Assembly (NCBI RefSeq): GCF_963676685.1
Contig: NC_092348.1
Span: forward strand, 26,697,386-26,761,385
Direction of reading: 5' to 3'
Source of the DNA: Mytilus edulis
Lineage: Eukaryota > Mollusca > Bivalvia > Mytilida > Mytilidae
DNA: 64,000 bases
A program made the translations under genes and the position numbers. This document shows, in pieces, positions 55,601 through 64,000 of this stretch. Under the pieces are notes generated by a model. The model saw nothing but the letters and a program-made list of their open reading frames with translations, was not told where the DNA came from and did no database searches. Within the stretch, counting starts at the first letter, position 1, and every line of letters begins with the position of its first letter.

Positions 55601-57773
55601 CTGAAGAGAAAAAAGTCAATTATTGAAGCAAATATGAAAGTAAAAATTTTATATAAAGATTATATGAATAAATGGAGATTGCTAGTGGGTGTCAACGAGA
55701 CAGCAACCTAACAACACACTAAAATCGCGGGAGCCTTTTAGAGCTTGTTTTTCACAGGGTTAAGTGCATTACCACCACAATATGCAATACAGATTTATCA
55801 CAGATACATTTTCCCTAAATGACTGTTCACAAAAATTCCTGCATTGTTTGGTTAAAGTTTGTCGATTAGTTTCGGAAAAGAAAATACACAATTTTTTATG
55901 TTCCGTAGAGTTTCAATGGGAACCATGCGTGACCGTAGCCACCATGTTTTCCGAGATCATGCTTATAATAATTACATCTGACATAGACCAGTATTTCATT
56001 ATTTAGTTACCTTAACACAATTGTATAAATTAATTGGATTCGTACCATACCTACTAAATACTTAGGTACATTAAATATTTGGTATTATCTACTCAGTAAA
56101 TAATTGAAAATATTGCACATGCCGCTTGATATTTTAATTTCATTTGAAAATATATCTCCTATATCTAACATCAGCACTAGGAAACCTACCTATGGTTGAG
56201 CCTATGGTCCCTTTATCATTTTTAAACATACCTCCAATATCTACCACTAAATATTTGGTATCATCATCTGCTACAGAAAACCCTTCGATGGCCCCTGTCA
56301 TTTTATCAGGTGGAAGATGCTGACAATATATGGATGCAGCCTCTGGTTCTAATGCGATCATTAATCGGTCTCTTCTAATACCCGCCTAGTAGAAATATTC
56401 AGATGTTATTATAAATAAAATAGCGTTTGCGTGAATCTTGATCGATAAAAAAGGACAAGGATTTTGTTTTTACAGAGGACATAATAATATCATTAAACTT
56501 GCAATTGCCTATATAAAGATTTTTCGTTGACTTCTAATGAGGTCGTTTACATTTAAATACAATTATATATAATTTAACTTTGTCCTTGAAAAACCAAATT
56601 TCAAAAAATGTTTATTGACTATAGTAGTGAATTCATATTCAATTTTATTCCAATAGTAAACTAATTGCTGTTGTATACTTAAAAATGTCAAACATTACTG
56701 GATAAAAAAAGGTCAATGGCCAATCTTTCATGAATAAACAACAGGACATCAATACGACTTCTACACATGTGAATCAAGCATTTGTATATATAGCTACCTT
56801 TTCAGCACTTTCTCTCATGAACTCTTTCGCCTTATCCGTCCACATGGCCGGTACTGTTAAGACCCATTTTATCTCGTCTGGCTGTAGATTTAAACCTTGT
56901 CTCTCCACATGACCCATCAAATGTTCTCTTAAAGCCCCGATTGATGCGGCAAATACATCTATGGCGGGAAAAGATGCCCCTCTGATATCATCGATTTCCA
57001 TTTCCCTGGATATGTCCTTCATGTAGAAAAACAAAACAGTTGTTGGAAAAGATACCACATTACTTTCATTTCTAATGCGTTCTATACAAAATACAGTTTC
57101 TTTAAATTTAGATTTACTATATTAAATATTTTAACGGATTTTTTTGAAAGTTTGCTTATCACAAAAACAAGTCTATTGTGTTCAGCTTCTTCAAAATTAA
57201 AAAAAACCGAATATATTCATTTTCAATATTGCAATTAAATAGAACATAAGGATTTCTTTTCAGATTACAGTTATAGTTGCATGATCAGATGTATAAATAA
57301 TAAAGTTATATGTTGGAAAGTAAAAAGCCTTTAAAATAAAAATTCACGTAATACTAAAAAAAAAATAATCATTTGGTCAATTCAAGCACCTATCAACGAA
57401 AGCTTTAAATTCATTATTAATTTTACTATCTTCTTAATGTAAATATTACCTCACGTGTGTAAAGAACCATTTTAAATCTTTCAAAATAATAATAATCATC
57501 AACCCTTCCTGTCGAGGCAATATCAGCGTACTCATTTTCCGCATCGTAACCAAATGCTACCAATTCTTTAGTCTCCTTTCTCAAAAGAATGCATGTTGGA
57601 GCTTTAAGGGACATGACGGTGCTTGTCCCAGAATTCCATGCTGTGTTTGCATGTATATTCAGTTTATCCCTCTCATATTCGCCTTTCATGGAGTAAGCGT
57701 ATCCGGAATATGTGGTTCCAAAATCAATGGCTGCCACCATTAATATATCACTAGGTCTGCCACCTGTAGCCAT
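54537..57773 (-). CDS. HSPA12-like HSP70 family protein, gene C
   Basis: Four coding exons: 57773-57450, 57016-56798, 56385-56232 and 55600-54537 (phases 0, 0, 1), giving 586 residues. It is the most compact of the three (introns 433, 412 and 631 bp) and has no repeat insertions in its introns. Motifs are AIDFGTTYSGYAYS, KWVLTVPAMWTDKAKEF, LVVDIG|GGTVDITAH, CGGTTVDKEF, LLVGGFSECLIVQ and GAVLFGH. All splice sites are GT-AG. It lacks the canonical HSP70 peptide-binding domain. A duplicated TTCTTGAA-containing 25-mer lies about 370-420 bp upstream of its start. It is probably the best reference for the family structure here. Confidence 0.92.
56232..56385 (-). CDS. Gene C exon 3
   Basis: It is 154 nt, reading AGIRRDRLMIALEPEAAS to YLVVDIG. 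The donor is GGAG|GTATGT. The acceptor is tttctactag. Confidence 0.88.
56798..57016 (-). CDS. Gene C exon 2
   Basis: It is 219 nt from DISREMEIDDI to ESAEK, phase 0 at both ends. The acceptor (tttctacatgaag) is chosen for frame and because it gives the same length as in gene A. Confidence 0.85.
57450..57773 (-). CDS. Gene C exon 1
   Basis: It is 324 nt starting MATGGRPSD and ending YTRE before GTAATA. It contains AIDFGTTYSGYAYS, LKAPTCILLRK and FERFKMVLY. Confidence 0.9.
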
Positions 57774-58140
57774 TATCTAGATCATGTATGATATACTACA
57801 ATACAGGAAACAAATACATTTACTTCAATTATTTATCACCATTTCTTATTCTTTGTGTATGTTTCACACACGTTAGCGGACTACTATAAACATAAATGTA
57901 AAATCGTAAACCCCTAGACGAATCTGCTTGAAAAACTACACCATTTTTTATCAACAAGACTTCAGTACTGAGGTACAAAAACACACTCATCACAAAGACC
58001 TCAGAATTAGAATGTTCAGTTACCAATACCAACAAATTGTATCACTGTAAAGGGCTGTACACAATTGCATTACCAAGGCGATATAAGTATAAGAGTACTA
58101 TCAGCACATAGTTGTCTTGTGTTGATTTTGTTCCTAAGTG

Positions 58141-58190
58141 TTTCTCGTTTCTTGAAGAAAAAATGTTTCTCGTTTCTTGAAGAAAAAATG
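58141..58190. promoter_or_regulatory. Duplicated 25-mer with heat-shock-element-like palindrome
   Basis: There are two exact tandem 25-bp units (58141-58165, 58166-58190), each with TTCTTGAAGAA, i.e. the inverted pentamer arrangement TTCnnGAA. They lie 368-417 bp upstream of the gene C start codon. A full three-pentamer element is not obvious within one unit. Confidence 0.35.
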
Positions 58191-58214
58191 AGAATATGGA
58201 CCGTTGGTTTTCCT

Positions 58215-58385
58215 GTTTGATTTTTTAACACTAGTCATTTTGGGGCCTTTTATAGCTTTCTGTTCGGTGTGACCAAAGCCGCTCCGTGTTGAAGGCCGTA
58301 CTTGACCTACTATATAATGGTTAAAACTTTTACATATAGTGCCTTGGATGGAGAGTTGTCTAAATGGCAATCATACTACATCTGC
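58215..58385 (+). repeat. Interspersed repeat family D
   Basis: It has 'ggggccttttatagctttctgttcggtgtgacc', then 'gctccgtgttgaaggccgtacttgacctac', then 'ccttggatggagagttgtc'. Confidence 0.6.
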
Positions 58386-58450
58386 ATATATATCAAAGAC
58401 CTCAGTGCTAAAATATGATAACCACTCTTATGGCTAAACACTTTAACAAC

Positions 58451-58502
58451 TTAGTACTAACCAACACTTTTACCACTTAGTACTAACCAACACTTTTACC
58501 AC
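58451..58502. repeat. 26-bp tandem duplication
   Basis: Two units of ttagtactaaccaacacttttaccac lie head to tail. They are upstream of gene C beyond the family D copy. Confidence 0.7.
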
Positions 58503-58879
58503 TAAAAATGGGGGTCTTTGAAGTCTATTCCTGGAAAGTAGGCGGAAGGACAGATTTTCGTCGATTTTATGGGATTTTATAAATCAGAGTTTGATATTAC
58601 AATACAAGACATCTTAAGCCCTAATTAGTCCCCAATTATCTTTTCGCTCATAGACGTTTTAGGTATCAATCCCCTCTTTTATTTTATTTTTTCATGTAAC
58701 AGATATATTCATTCCATTTCTTAGTTTGCTTACACATATATAAGAAAATATTTCTCAGAGTAGATACGCTTTTACAGAGATTGTGTTTTCTATCGTGATC
58801 TACTTGACAGAGGGTTGTTACTTTTAAGGAAGATATATAAAACCCAGGGTTCCGAGTGGCAAATTAAAGTTAAAGTCAT

Positions 58880-59285
58880 TGGCCTTCGAAAGATATACCG
58901 GTACCAATCATGATTTGGTTGACTGTCATGGAATATATCTATATGTCACAGATAACCACGTATACATGTATGTTGCAATTGTTGTAAGCATACTAATCCC
59001 GCCCTCTTTTTCTCTGTTGTATCGATCATCACTGACTTTGTACCTGTCATGAGCAACACAACCATATCTCATGTGGAGCAGGACCAGCTTACACTTCCGG
59101 AGCCCCTGAAATCCCCCTGTTATTGGATTGGATTTACTCAGTCTGGTGTTTTGTGGACTGTTCTTTTAAAAATCTTTTCGTTGCTTTTTTGGGTGGGTTT
59201 TTTTTTTTGTTTTTTTTTTTTGCAATGGTTTTGTCGGTTTCTTTTCAAATTATGAGTTGTGTATGTCCCGCTGTCATCTACTGAC
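58880..59285 (+). repeat. Retroelement 3' fragment (family G)
   Basis: It includes 'acacaaccatatctcatgtgg', then 'cagcttacacttccggagcccctgaaatccccc', and a T-rich end with 'aaattatgagttgtgtatgtcc'. It is related to 13130-13330 and 24600-24790. From 59290 to 60650 I see only AT-rich DNA without a supportable gene. Confidence 0.5.
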
Positions 59286-60905
59286 TTTTTTTTCAAGATC
59301 ATTCTTTATTTATGTTTTTAACCGATGATAATGTTGTTGATTCAGATTCATAAAAAGGTGTTCCTTGTGTATTTAAAATTTATCTGAAAAAACTAATATG
59401 CAATATTTTATTTTGTTTATCATGTTTATGTACATAAAAGATATGGACCATAAATAAATGCACACTGAATATTAGTCTCCGTGTATTGATTTACAAAGGA
59501 CTAGAAATTTTACTTTCAGTTTATCCTGATGTAGTAGTAACGACTATTTAATGATGTTTTGGTTCTGCTTCTGCCTGGAATAATTAATGAAAGCATTGCC
59601 TTATTTGTGATGAAGAAATATATTGCTTGATGTCTTAATGAACATTTAAATGAGAGAAAAAAAAGAGATTTTATTAGTTCTAAATCATACTGTAAATTTA
59701 CATGTATTATGAACTTATAAATGTCAAAAATTGGAACAATAAATACGAGCCATTCTCTTCTATTCTAAAGATCAATTTACAGAAAATTAGGTTTTACTTT
59801 CACTTTCGGTTTCTGAAAGAAATAAGCATGTTATGCATGGTTAACTTATGTATTCTTTTATACATTTTATGACGTACTGAAAAGGGTTGTTCATTTCAGT
59901 ATGTTATTTGTTGAAAAAAGATAATGTAATGCATCTATAGCTGTAATTAAATATTCAGCACACATGAAACAGCGAGCGACTGTCACACATATTATTTGTT
60001 ATTACAGGCATTACAGTACGACCACTACTATACTTTAAATGCTAAAGTTGTAGTTGTTTAAATCCTTGTTGTTAGATCTATTCAATTGGTAGAGAGCAAT
60101 TGTTCACATCTTTGTCCTTTTGGTCTTCAATCTTGACAATATAATTCATTCAAACCTTGTCAGACTTATCGAAGTTTAATAGGTTCACAATCATTACTTC
60201 TCCTAAATTTAGATTAAGCCATTAAAACACATCCTGGACATTTTAAGACGACTATTCGGTTGAAATCGATCATAAACAGTTCTCATGAATTCTCATGATA
60301 TAATTACTGCATTTACTTAGTATGTATAATCGGGGTTTCACTGTACATTTAAAAGATAATGGAGTTGCGAGACGTCCTGCAACTGTAACAGTCAGTTGTT
60401 ATCGGAAATTGAAAATAAATAAGATATCAATTTAAATTCTGAATGTGAAAGTTATTAATATTAAAGTATTACGTTAGATGAAAAAGTAAGAACCATTACC
60501 TGAAAAGATATTCCTTTACCCTGGTCATTTACAAAAAATCTCTATCACAACTGTAATCATGTCAACTACGACTACGTTTTCGTCTGTTTTGTTGTTCTAT
60601 TTATAGTATTTAAATCTTGGTAATTTCCATCCGGGGTTTTTAAAGTTCTAAATTTAGTGTTTAGATAGGTTGATTGATTGTTGGTTGCTTAACGTCCAGT
60701 GGCAAATATTGCATGCATATTCAGGACGAGAACAAGTTCACAATAAATAATATAGGTAGGTCTTGAAATAATAGAGGCCATCTGGGATGATGGTCGGGGA
60801 AATTTGGACTGCCACTAGAAAATGAAGGTATATTGGATAGGGACAGGAATTTTGCCTTGCAACAGGCCACCCACGGACCTATCAAAGAGTTGTTGCAAGA
60901 GTTCT

Positions 60906-62014
60906 CAGGCGCGTAGCTGCCTATACGCTAACACGCAGTTGCGTGCGTATCGATTCGGCATGCAAAAAAAAATATGGCAAAATAAAAATTTATAGATTGA
61001 ATGTTAAAGGAAACACCTATGTTGTCACTTTTTTAATTGATGAAATATCATTCAATAACGGCATTTGGTTTCAAAATAAAAGTTTCATTGGAGATTATGA
61101 CAAAATCGGACAGTAACTTGTATCATTTACTAGATTTGAATTTGTAATACTCAGTCTAAGACATGTAGTTTTTGGAGCACATATTACAGTGCACGGTTCA
61201 TTAGTTTGGAATGAGATGTACCAATCGGCATTAGAATTATCAGAACCCCTCGATATCGTTGAAAGTATGCCGAGGCGATGTGGTCGACAGACTACCAGAG
61301 CCAATCACCCTGCAAACACGCCAAAACAGTATTGGAAAGTCTCATTATTGTTTGCGTTCATAGACCATATGATATGATAAGGGAACTGGAGAGTGGAGTC
61401 GCGTCTAGTATTATCAGAAAATCGCACTGTTGCGCTGTATCTGCTCCATAGTGTTGTAAGAAATATAACAAACGAAACTGAAAATCTCAACATTATCTGA
61501 GACATACGAAACTGACCTGGCGTGTGATTTTGACGAATTCAATTGGGAGGTCGCTCGATGCTGAACACGTACGCTGGTTCATAACATCTCGCGAGTGCTA
61601 CCATGGAGATCTATCAGTGTACTAAGTATGTTGAAAACAAATGTACGATCAACAATGAACGACAGTTACTAGCATTACTGCATATTCATCGGGATTTCAG
61701 TGTGAATATTGACAATTAAAGTAATACAGAAGTTTGTTTCTGCCTAGACCCGAAGAGCAGATTTTGGACAATTTTGAGTAAATTCTGTATCACAAATATG
61801 TGTTGTTTATGTATTACTCTATTCAGAAGATTTATTAATAGTTTTACATTCATAATTTTTTTATAAGTCCTATCTACATATAGCTCCTCTTTTAACAGTC
61901 CTATGACCGAAAACTGAAATAAAAAATTCTGCATAAAAGGGTCCCAAAAATTTTTCGCCTCGATCCGCTCGGCGGTAGTTGCTTGCACATCGTTTCTTTC
62001 TAGCTACGCCCCTG
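60906..62014 (+). mobile_element. Degraded hAT transposon remnant
   Basis: The left end reads CAGGCGCGTAGCTGCC. The right end, on the other strand, reads CAGGGGCGTAGCTAGAAAG. Between them lies a broken hAT transposase C-terminal half: MPRRCGRQTTRANHPA...YWKVSLLFAFIDHMI (61189-61374), a dimerisation-domain-like RSISVLSMLKTNVRSTM (about 61600-61660), and QLLALLHIHRDFSVNID ending in TAA (about 61663-61719) in another frame. The order and wording fit the hAT transposase subgroup related to ZMYM/P52rIPK-like proteins. Stops and frameshifts make it non-functional. No 8-bp target duplication was found. Confidence 0.7.
61189..61719 (+). pseudogene. hAT transposase C-terminal relic
   Basis: An RNase H-fold tail fragment is followed, after a stop and at least two frame changes, by the dimerisation-domain region. 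No start or N-terminal BED/THAP-type domain is present within the element. Confidence 0.68.
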
Positions 62015-62351
62015 CTCAATCCTGTGTCGCTTTGAAGGTATCATGGTTGTCATTCTCAGCCTAAGCAATGTGTTACTGTAATTTGAATTTCAAAATAATA
62101 TAACTATTAAGTGACGTTTTAATTTATTTTACGCAAGATGATCAACTCCACCAAGTAGCGAATCACATGACTTTGACATAATCAGTAAATACCAGCGAAA
62201 AATATCTTTATAAGTTAAGAAATGTCGCATGAAAATTAAATACACGGGAAATGGCAAAGTTCACAAAGTCTAGTCTGATTAATCATTTTACAAAAAAAAA
62301 AAAAAAAGTCCAAGCAAAGGGGGAAGGGCGTACGCCCTCTACGCCCCCCCC

Positions 62352-62373
62352 CCCCCTCTGGATCCGCCACTGG
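62352..62373 (-). repeat. hAT-like terminus
   Basis: On the minus strand it begins CAGTGGCGGATCCAGAGGG, followed by a long G-run. This form of end is common in molluscan hAT-derived repeats. The matching other end was not found. Confidence 0.35.
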
Positions 62374-62469
62374 AAAGACATATATGCACCTTACAATTAT
62401 TATTAAATATATCAAATATAGTTGAACTATTGTGTATATATATATGGTAGTTGAAACCAGATCAAAGCA

Positions 62470-62830
62470 CAAAATAAATCATGAAAATGATGTCAAGGTC
62501 AGATTAAACCTGCCAGACAGACATGTGCAACTTACAATTATTACATACACCAAATACACGAAAAGACAAAAACTTAACATTAACCAATGAACCACGAAAA
62601 TGAGGTCAAGGTCAGATGATACCTGCCAGACTGACATGTACCCATTACAATCTTTGATATCTTTCCATTCACCAAATGCAGACAGTTGGCCTGTTGCTTA
62701 TAATATTTGAGAAACGGACCTTAACACGTAATTTTTACCATGATCACTAATCCATGAAATGAGGTCGAGGTCAGATAAACTCTCACTGTCTGACGGACAT
62801 GAACACGTTACAAGGAGCCCGCATACTATA
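62470..62830. repeat. Tandem-like units with 'atgaggtcaaggtcagat'
   Basis: Three imperfect units near 62480, 62598 and 62752 each read 'atga(g/t)gtcaaggtcaga', then 'cctgccagac(t/a)gacatg'. Spacing is about 115-155 bp. No coding capacity. Confidence 0.6.
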
Positions 62831-62899
62831 TATAATATCCTATTATTCATATTCAGTGAAAAATTCACATACCCAAACACAGTATGGTTAAATTTGGAA

Positions 62900-64000
62900 C
62901 AGTAGTTTTAGAGGATTAGATTTTTGTAAAAGATTAGAAAAAATTACGAAAAATTGGTAAAAAATGACTATAGAGAGCAATAACTCCTTAAGGGGTCAAC
63001 TGACCATTTTAGTCATATTTAACTTATTTGTAGATCTTACTTTGCTGAACATTATTGCTGTTTTTACAATTTATCTCTATCTATAACAATATTCAAGAGA
63101 ATAGCCAAAAAACGGTATAATTTTCTTAAAATTGCCATTTCAGGGGCAGCAACCCAACAACCAGTTGTCCGATTCGTCTGAAAATTTATGGGCAGATAGA
63201 TCTTTACCTGATTAACAATTTTACCCCACGTCAGATTTGTTCTAAATGCTTTGGTTTCAGAGTTATAAGCCAAATTCTACATTTTACCCCTATGTTCTAT
63301 TTTTAGCCATGGCTGCCATCTTGGTTGGTTGGCCAGGTCACGCCACACATTTTTTAAACTAGATACCCCAATGATGATTGTGGCCAAGTTTGGTTTAATT
63401 TGGCCCAGTAGTTTCAGAGAAGATTTTTGTAAAAGCTAACAACGACGGACGCAAAGTGATGAGAAAAGCTCACTTGGCCCTTCGGGCCAGGTGAGCTAAA
63501 AAGGGTAAAATTATCCTCATTTAAGGGCAATCACTCCTATAAAGAGTTAATAAAAAGTCTACTTACTATCAGTATCAAATTACTTTTCAGAAGATCTTGC
63601 CTTGCTGATAATTTTAGTGATTAAAAGTGGCTTATTATCTATTATAAGTTTGATCATGTAAAGACAAAACTCAAATAAAGTCATATAAGGGCAATAATTC
63701 CAATAAGGAGTCGTCAACCAATCTCCTCCATATTGTCTTAAGTGTAGATTTTGTCTTACTGAGCCTTTTTTGCTTATTCAAGATAGTAGGCAAAATAAAC
63801 ACAAGAAATTGCGAAACATCCTCATCAATGGGCAATAACTCTGATAAGGTGTCAACTGACGGTTTCGACCATTTTGTAGAAATTTTATTGCTTATCCGTT
63901 TTGCAATTAAAAGTTTCTCTGAATCTAACTTGTCCTTTAAGGGCAATAACTCATATTAAGAAGTTGTCTGACAGTTTTGTCGTATGTGAACAATTTGTAA
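62900..64000. repeat. Large common repeat running off the right edge
   Basis: It is built of recurring phrases: 'gggcaataactc...aaggggtcaactgacc' (62970, 63530, 63690, 63830, 63940), 'tttcagagaagatttttgtaaaag' and a GGCC hairpin at 63467-63497. The short open frame at 63671-63946 consists only of these repeats. Confidence 0.6.
63467..63497. repeat. Strong GC hairpin inside the right-end repeat
   Basis: AGCTCACTTGGCC pairs with GGCCAGGTGAGCT (13 pairs, one G-T) across a short CTTCG loop. It is the most stable small hairpin I noticed in the window. Confidence 0.7.

Noticed and set aside
63671-63946. 91-codon minus-strand frame at the right edge
   Set aside because: It is made of the recurring 'gggcaataactc' repeat phrases and has no recognisable protein features.

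Overview
The window is AT-rich, intron-rich animal DNA packed with degraded interspersed repeats. A lineage-expanded HSPA12-type chaperone family, secreted PAN-like proteins and hammerhead-ribozyme repeats all point to a bivalve mollusc, most likely a mussel (Mytilus-like). The species call is inference from family content; no rRNA, mitochondrial or marker gene is present.

Layout. 1-9.5 kb has no confident host gene. It holds two small foldback elements with 9-bp target duplications, a 5'-truncated and frameshifted LINE on the minus strand (5.8-8.1 kb) and one weak candidate first exon (1694-1753). 9.6-32.1 kb is a diverged tandem segmental duplication of about 10-11 kb per unit. Each unit carries one two-exon plus-strand gene: exon 1 gives a signal peptide and a Cys-rich PAN/apple-like module, and exon 2 gives three repeats of a Cys/Trp module I do not recognise. 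Unit 2 (22828-30449) is intact. Unit 1 (10015-20061) has a one-base deletion in exon 2. Their long introns (9.2 and 6.7 kb) are filled with repeats.

33.9-57.8 kb holds three HSPA12-like HSP70 genes, all on the minus strand, head to tail. Each has four coding exons with the same intron phases (0, 0, 1). Reconstructed lengths are 583, 574 and 586 residues. The first gene (33887-41528) is structurally unusual: a GC-AG intron after exon 3, a 97-bp tandem triplication over the exon 2 splice acceptor, and a 600-bp near-identical inverted repeat flanking exon 3. 57.8-64 kb is intergenic, with a degraded hAT transposase relic (60.9-62.0 kb) and a large common repeat at the right end.

The most notable non-coding signal is that two interspersed repeat families contain minimal type I hammerhead ribozymes, 42 nt each, with a very short helix III. 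Some copies have an intact core (20662-20703, 24149-24190, 26840-26881, 36049-36090). Others are dead through single core substitutions. At 26.8-27.2 kb two ribozyme sites lie in tandem, 357 bp apart, which is the arrangement expected of a retrozyme.

The two gene groups show no shared pathway from sequence alone. A stress or innate-immune role is plausible for both from family knowledge only. All exon joins were made by eye from splice signals, reading frame and paralogue comparison; none is backed by transcripts.
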